64,000 bases of DNA from Nocardia brasiliensis IFM 10847 (GCF_000710915.1 NZ_BAUA01000063.1:1-64000); one strand, 5' to 3'; counted from the stretch's first letter, positions 40,874 to 49,948 are shown. The notes: generated by a model not told the origin, from the letters alone. Program-made: numbers and translations.

Positions 40874-41971
40874 ATGCCGGAGAAATCCCTGGACTGGGTG
40901 ACCGCGGGCGTCGACCGCGTCTGCCGGACCGTGTCCGGTGCGGTCGAACTGGAGCGCGCCGTGACCGCGGTGCTGCGCGAGGCCGTGCCCTTCGACGCGT
41001 GGTGCGTGCTGACCGTCGATCCCGGTTCGGTGCTGCCGACCGGCGGCTGCCATCGCAACGGGCTGCCGCTCGAGTACATGGACGCGATGCTCCAGATCGA
41101 GGCGGGCGGTCGGGACGCACTGGCGTTGCCGACCCTGGCCAGGGGCCCGCACCGGGCGATGACCTTGAGCGCGGCCACCGACGGACACCCCGAGCGCAGC
41201 AGGCACTACCGGGAGATCCTGGTGCCGAGCGGGATGACCCGCGAGATGCGTATCCTCTTCGGCGACAAGGGAAACGTGTGGGGCGCGCTGGTGCTGTTTC
41301 GCGGCGCGGATGTTCCGGACTTCACCGCAGCCGACGCCGAACTCGCCGGCGCGGCCACCACCTCGGTGGCCGACGCGATCCGCCGGGAGATGGTGCTCAC
41401 CGAGATCGCCGCCGAGGACGCGGTCACCGGGCCGGGGCTGTTGCTGCTGACGCCCGGCCTGCACCCGGTCTCCATGACCGCGGCGGCCGCGCACTGGCTG
41501 GCGCAGATCGACGACGGCGTCGACCCGGACCGCGACATCCCTTTCTGCGTCATGACATTGGCGCATCAAGCCTGGTCTCGCCCCGGCCCGGCGCGGGCCA
41601 GGACCCGGACCAGGAGCGGGCGCTGGATGACCTTGCACGCGGAGCGGCTACCGGGCGCCGCCGACCAGCTCTCGGTGCTCATCGAGGCCACCCGCCCGGT
41701 GGAGATCGCGGCACTGGTCGCCGACACCTATCGGCTCACTCCGCGCGAGCGGGACGTGGTCGGGCTGCTCGCCCGCGGCTATGCGCGGACCGAGATCGCC
41801 AAGCTGCTCGCATTGTCCGCGCACACCGTCGACGATCACGTCAAACGGATCTTCGGCAAGCTCGAGGTGCGCAGCCGGGCCGAGCTGACCGCGAAACTGT
41901 TCTTCGACCAGCATGTTCCGCGCATGCAGCAGGAGATCCCGATCGGCAGCTCCGGGTGGTATCTGCGCTGA
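40874..41971 (+). CDS. LuxR-family transcriptional regulator
   Basis: 365 residues from the ATG at 40874; an upstream in-frame ATG at 40784 would overlap the neighbouring gene's start. The C-terminal LuxR helix-turn-helix is clear: [20 protein letters not shown], then [20 protein letters not shown] and [12 protein letters not shown]. The N-terminal ~270 residues contain a GAF-like region ([34 protein letters not shown]). The arrangement is common in actinobacteria for regulators of adjacent oxidoreductases. Confidence 0.85.
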   Translation: MPEKSLDWVTAGVDRVCRTVSGAVELERAVTAVLREAVPFDAWCVLTVDPGSVLPTGGCHRNGLPLEYMDAMLQIEAGGRDALALPTLARGPHRAMTLSAATDGHPERSRHYREILVPSGMTREMRILFGDKGNVWGALVLFRGADVPDFTAADAELAGAATTSVADAIRREMVLTEIAAEDAVTGPGLLLLTPGLHPVSMTAAAAHWLAQIDDGVDPDRDIPFCVMTLAHQAWSRPGPARARTRTRSGRWMTLHAERLPGAADQLSVLIEATRPVEIAALVADTYRLTPRERDVVGLLARGYARTEIAKLLALSAHTVDDHVKRIFGKLEVRSRAELTAKLFFDQHVPRMQQEIPIGSSGWYLR

Positions 41972-41975
41972 CCGC

Positions 41976-42683
41976 TCAGGCGCCGACGCGCGTGTAGGCG
42001 GACCGGATATGCGTTTCGGCGTCGGTGAGATAGTCGGCCAGCATCTGTTCGGCCACCGCACCGCGACCGTCGAGCAGCGCGCGGTGGATCTCGTGATTAC
42101 GCGCCAGATAGGGCTCGTGAAAGGTGAGCGGATCGGCCATCACGTGGAAGACCAAGCGGAGTTCGTTCCACACGCTCGACATCATCTGGTCGAGGCGCTT
42201 GCTGCGATTGAGCGCGGCGATCGCCTTGTGGAAGTCGATGTCCGCGGTGCCGACCCCGGTCCAATCCTGTTCCGCGGCGCAGGCGTCGGCGCGCGCGAGC
42301 GCGGCCGCGAGCTCGTCGGATCCGGTTGCCGCGCGGTCGAATCCGCGGATCGCCGCGCACTCGACGATGCGCCGGCACTGGTAGAGCTCGGCGACATCGT
42401 CGGAGGTGGGCACCCGGACGAAGGCGCCGCGGTTGAGTTCGTGGGTCACCAGCCGCTCTTCGATCAGCGAGCGGAAGGCCTCGCGCAGGGTATTGCGCGA
42501 AACACCGAGCGCCGCACAGATATCGGGCTCGGAAAGACGGGACCCGGGACGCAGCGAGCCGTCCAGGATGCTCGCGCGGACGATATCGGCGGTCTGCGAG
42601 CTGCGGCTGGACCGAGTCAGCAGACCTTTGTGTTCGGAAAGGGCCGTGTAGACGGGATCGGGCCGATCTACCGGTGTCGTCAT
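41976..42683 (-). CDS. GntR-family (FadR subfamily) transcriptional regulator
   Basis: 235 residues. N-terminal winged helix (IVRASILDGSLRPGSRLSEP, LGVSRNTLREAFRSLIEERL, RGAFVRVPT) and an all-helical FCD ligand domain with the metal/ligand residues in YQCRRIVECAAIRG, DIDFHKAIAAL and ARNHEIHRALLDG. Divergent from an MFS gene and the pxpBC genes, which it probably controls. A 13-bp perfect palindrome lies between. Confidence 0.9.
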   Translation of the reverse strand: MTTPVDRPDPVYTALSEHKGLLTRSSRSSQTADIVRASILDGSLRPGSRLSEPDICAALGVSRNTLREAFRSLIEERLVTHELNRGAFVRVPTSDDVAELYQCRRIVECAAIRGFDRAATGSDELAAALARADACAAEQDWTGVGTADIDFHKAIAALNRSKRLDQMMSSVWNELRLVFHVMADPLTFHEPYLARNHEIHRALLDGRGAVAEQMLADYLTDAETHIRSAYTRVGA

Positions 42684-42768
42684 CCAAACCTCCGCTGACC
42701 TGTGGCTTGCCGTTCGAGCATAGCTCAGATCGCACTGCCAGCCGACGATCCAACTTTAGGATTGCAGA

Positions 42769-42781
42769 ATCGTTCAACGAT
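42769..42781. promoter_or_regulatory. Perfect palindrome, candidate GntR operator
   Basis: ATCGTTCAACGAT is a perfect 13-bp dyad around a central C, 86 bp from the GntR start (42683) and 55 bp from the MFS start (42837). Short palindromes of this kind in divergent promoters are typical FadR-type GntR sites. Confidence 0.5.
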
Positions 42782-42836
42782 CCGTACTGTGCTGTGACGT
42801 AGGTCGCTCTCTCGAGCTAGAGATTTATGAGGCATC

Positions 42837-44114
42837 ATGACCCTTTCCACGGACATCCCGGCGGACTCCGCCGGGACCTCGCAGCCGTTCGACTGGTTCC
42901 GCACCATGAGCGCCAAAGGCAAACGCGCCTTCCTCGGCGCGTTCGGCGGATACGGCTTGGACGCCTACGACTTCCAGGTGCTGCCGCTGGCACTCGGCGC
43001 GATCACGTCGTATTTCGCCATCAGCTCCGGCAAGGCCGGGCTGCTCACCACGGTGACGTTGCTGGTGTCCGCGCTCGGCGGCGCGCTGGCGGGCGTGCTC
43101 GCCGACAAGATCGGGCGGGTACGGACGCTGCAGCTGACCGTCGCGACCTACACCCTGTTCACCGTATTGTGCGGTTTCGCACCGAACTTCGAGACGTTGC
43201 TGGTGTTCCGGGCGTTCCAGGGTCTCGGCTTCGGCGGCGAATGGGCGGCGGGCGCGATCCTGGTCGCCGAGTACGCCCAGTCCAAATACCGGGGGCGGGC
43301 GGTGGCCTATGTGCAGAGCGCGTGGGCCGCGGGCTGGGGTCTGGCGGTGCTCGTCTACACCTTGGTCTTCCACTTCGTCGACGAGGACCTGGCCTGGCGG
43401 GTGCTGTTCTGGACCGGCGCACTGCCCGCGCTGCTGATCGTCTGGGTGCGGCGCAATCTGACCGATTCCGAAGCCGTGACCCAGCGCCGCGAATCGGCGG
43501 GCAAGCAGGCCGGATCGTTCTTCGCGATCTTCCGGCGCGACCTGCTGCGGACCACCCTGTTCGCCTCGCTGCTGGCCACCGGCGTGCAGGGCGGCTATTA
43601 CACCCTCGCGACCTGGCTGCCGACCTACCTGAAGAAGAGCAGGCACCTGAATGTCGTCGGTACGGGCGGTTATCTGTTCCTGCTGATCGGCGGCGCGTTC
43701 CTCGGCTACGTCACCGGCGGCATCCTCGCCGACCGGCTCGGGCGCAAGCGCACGATCCAGTTGTTCGCCGTGCTGTCACTGGCCTTCATGATCGCCTACA
43801 TCCAGGTCCCCGAGGGGGCGAACACCCTGGTGCTGATCCTCGGCTTCCCCCTCGGCTTCTGTACCGCGGCCATCTTCTCCAGCTTCGGGTCGTTCCTGTC
43901 CGAGCTGTATCCGACCGCCTCGCGCGGCACCGGACAGGGCTTCACCTACAACTTCGGGCGCGGCGTCGGCGCGATCTTCCCCACGGCCGTCGGGTTTCTG
44001 GCGTCCACCGCGTTCGGCCTGACCGGCGCGATGATGTTCGGCGCGCTCGGCTACCTGATCGCGGTGCTGGCGCTGTTCGGCCTGCCGGAGACCCGTGGCC
44101 GCGAACTGGCTTGA
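42837..44114 (+). CDS. MFS transporter, organic-acid symporter type
   Basis: 425 residues with 12 predicted helices. Signatures are FGGYGLDAYDFQVLPLAL, GVLADKIGRVRTL, AFQGLGFGGEWAAGAILVAEY and GGILADRLGRKRTI, placing it in the sugar-porter-related aromatic/organic acid:H+ symporter group (SHS/NanT-like). It opens a probable operon with pxpB (10 nt gap) and pxpC and is divergent from the GntR regulator. 5-Oxoproline or a related cyclic amide is a reasonable substrate guess from context. Confidence 0.88.
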   Translation: MTLSTDIPADSAGTSQPFDWFRTMSAKGKRAFLGAFGGYGLDAYDFQVLPLALGAITSYFAISSGKAGLLTTVTLLVSALGGALAGVLADKIGRVRTLQLTVATYTLFTVLCGFAPNFETLLVFRAFQGLGFGGEWAAGAILVAEYAQSKYRGRAVAYVQSAWAAGWGLAVLVYTLVFHFVDEDLAWRVLFWTGALPALLIVWVRRNLTDSEAVTQRRESAGKQAGSFFAIFRRDLLRTTLFASLLATGVQGGYYTLATWLPTYLKKSRHLNVVGTGGYLFLLIGGAFLGYVTGGILADRLGRKRTIQLFAVLSLAFMIAYIQVPEGANTLVLILGFPLGFCTAAIFSSFGSFLSELYPTASRGTGQGFTYNFGRGVGAIFPTAVGFLASTAFGLTGAMMFGALGYLIAVLALFGLPETRGRELA

Positions 44115-44124
44115 ACGAGAAAGG

Positions 44125-44781
44125 ATGTCGGTGAGCACCGTGCCGCTGCGGATACTGCCCGCAGGTGACCGTTCGCTGCTGGTCGCCCCCGAGGACCACG
44201 CCGACCTCGTCGCCTTCGTCGACCTGTTGCGGTGCGAATTGCCCGACGGGGTGCACGATGTGCTGCCCGCGGCGCAGACGGTACTGGTCACCATGACCGA
44301 CAGCGCGGACGGCCGGGCCGTGGAAAACGTTCTGCGCCAACTGTTCCGGCGCGCCCAGTCACCCCAGCGAGCGACGTCCGAGGCGCCGGCGCCCGCCGCG
44401 ATCATCATCCCGGTCCGCTACGACGGACCGGACCTGGCCGCGGTCGCGGCACTGCTCGGCACCGACGCCCGCGCGGTCGTCGAGGCCCACACGAAGGCGC
44501 AATGGCGTTGCGCCTTCGTGGGATTCGCGCCGGGCTTCGGCTATCTGGAGAGCACGGACACCGGGCTCGCGGTGCCGCGGCGGGCCGAGGCCCGCACCTC
44601 GGTGCCCGCGGGCTCGGTAGCATTGGCCGACGGGTACAGCGCCGTCTATCCGCGGCGCTCACCCGGCGGCTGGCAGATCATCGGCACCACCGACTTTCGC
44701 CTGTGGGACCTCACCCGGACCGAACCGTCCCTGTTACGTCCGGGCACCCGAGTCCGTTTCACCGAGGAGGCCGCCGCGTGA
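44125..44781 (+). CDS. pxpB: 5-oxoprolinase subunit PxpB (KipI-like)
   Basis: 218 residues from the ATG at 44125, preceded by GAGAAAGG. KipI/PxpB features are PAGDRSLLVAPED, IIIPVRYDGPDL, WRCAFVGFAPGFGYLEST and RRAEARTSVPAGSVALADGYSAVYPRRSPGGWQIIG. With PxpA and PxpC it forms the ATP-dependent prokaryotic 5-oxoprolinase that opens 5-oxoproline to glutamate. Coupled to pxpC by GTGA. pxpA is not in the window. Confidence 0.92.
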   Translation: MSVSTVPLRILPAGDRSLLVAPEDHADLVAFVDLLRCELPDGVHDVLPAAQTVLVTMTDSADGRAVENVLRQLFRRAQSPQRATSEAPAPAAIIIPVRYDGPDLAAVAALLGTDARAVVEAHTKAQWRCAFVGFAPGFGYLESTDTGLAVPRRAEARTSVPAGSVALADGYSAVYPRRSPGGWQIIGTTDFRLWDLTRTEPSLLRPGTRVRFTEEAAA

Positions 44782-45662
44782 GTGCGGGACATGCCGCGTT
44801 GCGGGTCGACGCCGCCGGGGCATTGAGCACCATCCAGGATCTGGGCCGGCCCGGCTGGTTCGCCATCGGCGTCGGCGTATCCGGTGCGGCCGACCGCGGT
44901 GCGCTGAAGCTGGCCAATCGGCTGGTCGGTAACCCCGAGCAGGCGGCGGGCATCGAAACACTGCTCGGCGGACTGGAATTGACGGCACTCGCGCCGGTCC
45001 TGCTGGCGGTCACCGGCGCCGACGCACCGATCACCGTGGACGGCGTACCCCAGGCGCGCGCCGCCGTGCTCGCGCTGGCGACCGGTCAGCAGCTGAAGCT
45101 CGGCATGGCCACGGCGGGCCTGCGCGCCTACGTCGGAGTGCGCGGCGGCATCGCGGCCGAACCGGTGCTCGGCTCGTGCAGCACAGACACGCTGGCCGGG
45201 CTCGGGCCGGCGGCACTGGCGGGCGGGACCGAGCTCACGGTGGGCTCGGCGCGGACCTACCCGTGGCCGAATGTCGCTGTGGCACCGGTGCCTTCGCCCG
45301 ATACCGGAACCGTCGAAGTCCGGGTGCTACTCGGTCCGCGCGACGACTGGTTCACCGATCCGCGCGCGCTGTGCACCGGCGCCTGGGCGATGACCGACCG
45401 CGCCGATCGCGTCGGTGTGCGCCTGACCCGGGTGGGCGAGCATCCCCCGCTGACCCGGATCAACGACAAGGAACTGCCCACCGAGGGCATGGCGCTCGGC
45501 GCCATCCAGGTACAGCCGAGCGGCGAACCCGTCGTCTTCCTCGCCGACCACCCGATCACCGGCGGCTATCCGGTCGTCGGCACAGTCGTCAGCGCCGATG
45601 TGGACCTGCTGGCCCAGTTGCGGCCGGGCCAGCAGGTGCGGTTCCGGCTCGTCGCGCCTTGA
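44778..45662 (+). CDS. pxpC: 5-oxoprolinase subunit PxpC (KipA-like)
   Basis: 294 residues from a GTG overlapping the pxpB stop. Biotin-dependent carboxyltransferase-like (KipA) features are TIQDLGRPGWFAIGVGVSGA, NRLVGNPEQAAGIETLLGG, VRVLLGPRDDWF, NDKELPTEGMALGAIQV and ITGGYPVVGTV. Works with PxpB. The downstream gap holds an inverted repeat before the lipase gene. Confidence 0.92.
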   Translation: MSAGHAALRVDAAGALSTIQDLGRPGWFAIGVGVSGAADRGALKLANRLVGNPEQAAGIETLLGGLELTALAPVLLAVTGADAPITVDGVPQARAAVLALATGQQLKLGMATAGLRAYVGVRGGIAAEPVLGSCSTDTLAGLGPAALAGGTELTVGSARTYPWPNVAVAPVPSPDTGTVEVRVLLGPRDDWFTDPRALCTGAWAMTDRADRVGVRLTRVGEHPPLTRINDKELPTEGMALGAIQVQPSGEPVVFLADHPITGGYPVVGTVVSADVDLLAQLRPGQQVRFRLVAP

Positions 45663-45697
45663 GACTCTCCGGCGTGCTGGGACCCTCGGGCAATATC

Positions 45698-45725
45698 TGT
45701 GCATTTACGGTTACATATATGCACA
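45698..45725. promoter_or_regulatory. AT-rich inverted repeat between pxpC and the lipase gene
   Basis: TGTGCAT (45698-45704) and ATGCACA (45719-45725) are perfect 7-bp arms around a 14-nt AT-rich spacer (TTACGGTTACATAT), followed by another GTGCAC. It sits about 170 bp before the lipase ATG in unusually AT-rich DNA. Operator or terminator. Confidence 0.35.
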
Positions 45726-45896
45726 GTGCACAGAGCGAAGTGGGCAAATACTGAGCGAGTGCGTAGTGACACCCGGATCACAGGTCGGGTGGAATGAGTG
45801 CTCGTTCGGTCGGTCGGGCACTGCCTGGGTCCCGGTTGGCGGCCGCCGCGCGCGGCCCAGGCTCAGGTGCCCATCAATGCCCGTGAGGAAGACGCA

Positions 45897-47213
45897 ATGC
45901 TGCCCTGCTCTCGTTCCGCGACCTTCGTAGTCGGTCTCACCCTCGCTGCCGCGCTCGCCGTGACCGGTACGGCGACCGCCGCACCGGATGCGCCCGGTAA
46001 TCCGGCGCCCACCTGGCCGAACCGGCCGGACGAGAACCAATTCCCGCCGCTGCCCAGGGAAACCGATATCTATCGGCTCATCCCGGTGCCCATGCCAGGC
46101 GACGATCGGTGGTACGACGATCCCGCCGATCTCGGCGCCTACGCGAACGGCGATGTCATCCGCAAACGCGTGGTGACGAGCTATCTGCTCGGCGTGCCGT
46201 GGCCGCCGGTGCACACCGAACAGATCCTCTACCGCAGCACCGACAGCCACGATCGGCCGATCACCACGGCGACCACCGTGCTGATCCCCGGCATCCCCTG
46301 GCTCGGGCCCACGCCGCGACCGGTCATCTCCTATCAGGAGGCGATCGACGGCCTCGACCCGGCATGCAACCCCTCGCACACGCTGCGCGCGGGCACGATG
46401 AAGGAAACCCAGCTGCTGCTGCAGTTCCTCGCCGAAGGCATGGCGGTATCGGTGCCCGACTTCAACGGCAAGACCAGCACCACGCTCGCGCCGAGCGAAG
46501 GCCGGATGGTACTCGACGGCGCCCGTGCGGTCCGCCGAGCCGGGCTCGGGCTGGCCGACGCGCCGGTGGGGCTGTGGGGTTACTCCGGCGGCGGCAGCGC
46601 CACGGCCTGGGCGGCCGAGCTGCATCGCAGCTACGCCCCGGAACTGCCGGTCAAAGGCAGTGCCCAGGGTGGTGTGCCCGGAGACAAGCACGCGATGACG
46701 CAGTTCGCCATGGACGCGGGCCCCGGCATCGCGGGGCAGTCCGATTTCGTCGGCTGGATCTGGATCATCGGACTGTCCAGGGAGTTCCCGGACGAACTGC
46801 CACTGGAAAAGTTCCTCACCCCTGACGGCATGACCGTCGCCGACGACATCTCGCACCGTTGTCTCTACACCGCGGCGGCCACCGGAGCATGGCGGCCGCT
46901 GAAGAACTATCTGAAGGACCCGCAAGCCTTCCTCGACCCGGATGTGCAGTCGGTGCTGCATCGCGACAGCCTCGGCTACGGGGACACCCCGGATGTACCG
47001 ATCGCCATGTGGCATTCCACCACCGATCCGATCATTCCGATCCCGTCGATCGAACCGGTCGTGCAGCGCTACTGCGCCGCGGGCGCCAACCTGCGCTTCT
47101 TCAGAGTCCCTGCCTCGGAACATATTTCGGCCGAACTCATCGGCTACGAACCCTCGCTGCTCTGGCTCACCGCGGTCGTCGCGGGCGCCGATCCCGGCCC
47201 GACCACGTGCTGA
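45897..47213 (+). CDS. Secreted lipase/esterase of the LIP family
   Basis: 438 residues. The ATG at 45897 has GAGGAA upstream and begins a signal peptide (hydrophobic FVVGLTLAAALAVTGTATA, cleavage near AAPDAP). The mature alpha/beta hydrolase matches the LIP family of actinobacterial secretory lipases (PF03583-like): nucleophile elbow LWGYSGGGSATAW, acid in WHSTTDPIIPI, His in ASEHISAEL. Members hydrolyse short- to mid-chain triacylglycerols and esters outside the cell. The longer frame upstream is non-coding. Confidence 0.88.
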   Translation: MLPCSRSATFVVGLTLAAALAVTGTATAAPDAPGNPAPTWPNRPDENQFPPLPRETDIYRLIPVPMPGDDRWYDDPADLGAYANGDVIRKRVVTSYLLGVPWPPVHTEQILYRSTDSHDRPITTATTVLIPGIPWLGPTPRPVISYQEAIDGLDPACNPSHTLRAGTMKETQLLLQFLAEGMAVSVPDFNGKTSTTLAPSEGRMVLDGARAVRRAGLGLADAPVGLWGYSGGGSATAWAAELHRSYAPELPVKGSAQGGVPGDKHAMTQFAMDAGPGIAGQSDFVGWIWIIGLSREFPDELPLEKFLTPDGMTVADDISHRCLYTAAATGAWRPLKNYLKDPQAFLDPDVQSVLHRDSLGYGDTPDVPIAMWHSTTDPIIPIPSIEPVVQRYCAAGANLRFFRVPASEHISAELIGYEPSLLWLTAVVAGADPGPTTC

Positions 47214-47318
47214 CCCCGCGGTTTCCCGTACCACAGCTCTAGCACGACCGTCCCAGTCAGTCGTATGATCGAACTCGATTCCCGCACGGCCCCCTGGACA
47301 GCAATGTAATTGCCACGC

Positions 47319-47362
47319 CGACAAGCGAATTCGCCGGATGGATACGTCCGAAGCGCTTGTCG
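47319..47362. promoter_or_regulatory. Strong inverted repeat before the methyltransferase start
   Basis: CGACAAGCG (47319-47327) and CGCTTGTCG (47354-47362) are perfect 9-bp arms; inside them TTCG/CGAA and CGGA/TCCG can extend the stem with small bulges. It ends 24 nt before the ATG at 47387. It could be a repressor site or a leader hairpin near the ribosome binding site. Confidence 0.5.
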
Positions 47363-47386
47363 CACCGGTCATTCGAGGAGAGCAAG

Positions 47387-48280
47387 ATGCGTACCGAAGG
47401 TGATACCTGGGACATCGTCAGCAGCGTGGGGATGACCGCGCTACAGGTCGCGGCCGCCCGCGCGATCGAGACCGGACGACCCGACGCCCTGATCCACGAC
47501 GAATTCGCCGCGCGGTTCGTCGAGGCGGCCGGTGACCCGGCCACGATAGCGCTGGTCCGGGACCCGCAGCGGTGGCAGGACACGCCGCTGATGGACGGCT
47601 ACCTCGGCTTACGCAGCAAGTTCTTCGACGATCTGTTCGTGTCCGCGGGACAGGCCGGGGTCCGGCAGGCGGTGATCCTGGCCGCGGGCCTGGACGCACG
47701 CGCCTACCGGCTGGACTGGTCGCAGGGTTCGACCGTCTTCGAGATCGACCAGCCGCAGGTGCTCGACTTCAAACGCCAGGTGCTCACCGCGACCGGCGCC
47801 GTCCCCCGCGCGCAGCGCCGGGAAGTCGCCGTCGATCTCCGCGACGATTGGCCCGCAGCGCTGCTGGCGGCAGGGTTCGATCCGGCCGTCCCCACCGTCT
47901 GGTCGGCCGAGGGGCTGCTCCCCTACCTGCCGGGCGCGGCGCAGGACGCCCTGTTCAGCCGCATCGATCAACTGTCCGCACCGGGCAGCAGTCTGGCGAC
48001 CGACACCTTCGACAGTGCGGTCGATCTCCAGCAGTTCAGCGCATACCGCGCCGAGCACCTGCGCGACACCGTCTACGACAAGGTCGACTTCAGCGCCCTC
48101 TTCTACACCGACGACCGCGCCGACGCCGACAGCTGGCTCACCACACAGGGTTGGATCACCAGCGCACTCCGGCCCGAGCAGCTGGCCGAGTTCTACCATC
48201 GGGCCGCTCCGGTGCTCCCGGAACCGTTCAGTCAGATGATGGACGGCATCCGATATCTGAGTGCCCACAAACCCGCCTGA
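47387..48280 (+). CDS. SAM-dependent methyltransferase, TIGR00027/LCM type
   Basis: 297 residues from the ATG at 47387 (GAGGAG 7 nt upstream). The TIGR00027 family pattern is clear: MRTEGDTWDIVSSVGMTAL, RSKFFDDLFVSA, RQAVILAAGLDARAYRLDW (SAM-binding), VFEIDQPQVLDFKRQVL, WSAEGLLPYLP. This leucine-carboxyl-methyltransferase-related group is greatly expanded in mycobacteria and Nocardia; targets are mostly unknown. Confidence 0.88.
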   Translation: MRTEGDTWDIVSSVGMTALQVAAARAIETGRPDALIHDEFAARFVEAAGDPATIALVRDPQRWQDTPLMDGYLGLRSKFFDDLFVSAGQAGVRQAVILAAGLDARAYRLDWSQGSTVFEIDQPQVLDFKRQVLTATGAVPRAQRREVAVDLRDDWPAALLAAGFDPAVPTVWSAEGLLPYLPGAAQDALFSRIDQLSAPGSSLATDTFDSAVDLQQFSAYRAEHLRDTVYDKVDFSALFYTDDRADADSWLTTQGWITSALRPEQLAEFYHRAAPVLPEPFSQMMDGIRYLSAHKPA

Positions 48281-48289
48281 GCAGCCACC

Positions 48290-48308
48290 GGCCGCCTCCG
48301 GGGCGGCC
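48290..48308. terminator. Hairpin between convergent genes
   Basis: GGCCGCC (48290-48296) pairs with GGCGGCC (48302-48308) around TCCGG, in the 31-bp gap between the methyltransferase stop (48280) and the convergent mycothiol-enzyme stop (48312). A likely bidirectional terminator without U-tracts. Confidence 0.5.
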
Positions 48309-48311
48309 CGT

Positions 48312-48959
48312 TCACCGCCGGTCGGCCAGCACCGCGGCCCCCGGCCCGGTGAGCAGCCCGTCCACGGGGCGGCCGGTCGCGAGCAGCAGCAGCGCCCCCG
48401 CGGTGCCGTGCACCTGCGCTCCTTCGCCCGCCGACCATTCGGCATCGGTGGCGACCAGCTGCACGCCCGCCAACCGCTCGGCGATCCCGAACCGGCCCGC
48501 CGTCGCCCAGACCCGTTGCAGCGCAACCTTCGCCGCCGCGGCGGGCATCGGGTGCTCGATGCCCAGCGGCACGGCGACGTCCTGAGCGTGCACCAGCACG
48601 TCCAGCAGCCGGTCGGCGGGCACGGTGCTGATCGGGACGAACCGCGCGGGCACGCTCGCGCGCAGTTGCGCGAGCAACTCGCGCGTGCCGACCCGGTCTG
48701 CGTGCCGAATCGCGACCTCGCACAGCGCCCGGTCGGCGTTGCCACGGGCGCGGGCCAGGTTCACCAGGATCCAGCCGAGGTGCGCGCGGGTGGTCTGCAC
48801 GACGTGCGCGACCACGTCGCGGACCCGCCACTGCGCGCACAGGGACTGGTGATCCCATTGCTCCTCGGTGAGTCCCGCCAGCAGGTCCGCGAGCGCGGTC
48901 CGTTCGGCGGCGGTCGCCCGCCAAATCTCCTCGGTGGTCAAGGATCTGATGTGTGGCAT
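48312..48959 (-). CDS. Mycothiol-dependent maleylpyruvate isomerase family protein (DinB-like fold)
   Basis: 215 residues. N-terminal four-helix DinB/MDMPI domain with AAERTALADLLAGLTEEQWD, LCAQWRVRDVVAHVV (metal-binding His), then LDVLVHAQDVAVPLG (second His region). The C-terminal SCP2-like part (AGVQLVATDAEWSAGEG, GTAGALLLLATGRPVDGL) is typical of the family. Mycothiol-dependent or metal-binding function is inferred; many relatives are uncharacterised. Divergent from the MerR gene. Confidence 0.85.
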   Translation of the reverse strand: MPHIRSLTTEEIWRATAAERTALADLLAGLTEEQWDHQSLCAQWRVRDVVAHVVQTTRAHLGWILVNLARARGNADRALCEVAIRHADRVGTRELLAQLRASVPARFVPISTVPADRLLDVLVHAQDVAVPLGIEHPMPAAAAKVALQRVWATAGRFGIAERLAGVQLVATDAEWSAGEGAQVHGTAGALLLLATGRPVDGLLTGPGAAVLADRR

Positions 48960-48998
48960 CGGTAGGCCCCTCTCGCTCGTGGTTGCATTACCTTAGGA

Positions 48999-49017
48999 AC
49001 TCCAGCCGAGTGGAGGT
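48999..49017. promoter_or_regulatory. Dyad at the MerR-family gene start, candidate autoregulatory operator
   Basis: CTCCA (49000-49004) and TGGAG (49011-49015) flank GCCGAG, forming a MerR-type operator-like dyad. The right arm overlaps the GGAGG ribosome binding site of the MerR-family gene (start 49028). It lies between divergent genes and could control both. Confidence 0.4.
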
Positions 49018-49027
49018 GCAAGCCGCT

Positions 49028-49948
49028 GTGACCGAGGACACATCCATCGGCGTGGCCGGTATCGGCGAATTGGCCGAGCGGACCGGCGTTTCCGTGCGCA
49101 CCATCCGGTTCTATTGCGACAGCGGCGTTCTCGACTACCGCCGGACCGGGGCCGGCCACCGGATCTTCGACCTGCCCGCCGCGATCGATCAATTGCTGCT
49201 GGTGCGCAGGCTGCGGGCGCTCGACGTACCGCTGCCCACGATCGTGCGGGTGCTCGGCGGCGCCGAGTCCCTCGGCACTGCGGTCGCGGTAGAACGGGCG
49301 GCCGTCGAGGCCGAGCTCGACGCGTTGCGCTGGCGCCGGGCGGCATTGCTCGCCATCGAGCACGCATCCCCCGGTGAACGCGCCGAGCGCGTGGCTCTGC
49401 TTGCGGCAGTACATGATCGGGACACCGTGCGCGATACGCTGGTGGCGCTGTGGCGTCCGATCCTCGGTACCCTGCCCGGCGGCCTGTTCGATTCGTTCAT
49501 CGAGATGCACGCGCCGCTACCGGGAGAACCGGAGCCGGGACACGTGATCGCGTACGCCGAGCTCAGCGCACTCGCGACCGACGCGCACGTCAAAACCGCG
49601 ATGGCACACCAGATCTGGCGATCCAACCGAGCGGACGTCGGCGATCGGCGACAGCTGGTGACGGCGGTGGCGCAGGCGTGCGAAGCGGCGGCACCGCTCG
49701 TCGCCGCGGCGGAAAAGCCGCAGGCCGGAACCGTGCTCGACCAGTACGTGGCCGCGCACGCAGCGGCCCGCGGGCGCCGGGACACGCCGCGATTCCGCCG
49801 GGAGCTGCTCGTCGGCGCGACGGATCCGGATCCCCGGTTACAGCGCTACTGGCGGCTCACCGCGCAGGTCACGGGCGTCACCGCGACGATCGGCGCGATC
49901 CACCACTGGATGTTCGACGCGCTGCACTGCTCGGTGCGCACCGAGTAA
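49028..49948 (+). CDS. MerR-family transcriptional regulator
   Basis: 306 residues from the GTG at 49028; other in-frame starts upstream are possible. The N-terminal MerR helix-turn-helix is clear: GIGELAERTGVSVRTIRFYC, SGVLDYRRTGAGHRIF, QLLLVRRLRALDVPLPTI. A long C-terminal helical domain of about 200 residues (FDSFIEMHAPLPGEPEPGHVI, TAVAQACEAAAPLVAAAEK) probably senses a ligand. Divergent from the mycothiol-dependent enzyme gene, which may be its target. Confidence 0.85.
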   Translation: MTEDTSIGVAGIGELAERTGVSVRTIRFYCDSGVLDYRRTGAGHRIFDLPAAIDQLLLVRRLRALDVPLPTIVRVLGGAESLGTAVAVERAAVEAELDALRWRRAALLAIEHASPGERAERVALLAAVHDRDTVRDTLVALWRPILGTLPGGLFDSFIEMHAPLPGEPEPGHVIAYAELSALATDAHVKTAMAHQIWRSNRADVGDRRQLVTAVAQACEAAAPLVAAAEKPQAGTVLDQYVAAHAAARGRRDTPRFRRELLVGATDPDPRLQRYWRLTAQVTGVTATIGAIHHWMFDALHCSVRTE

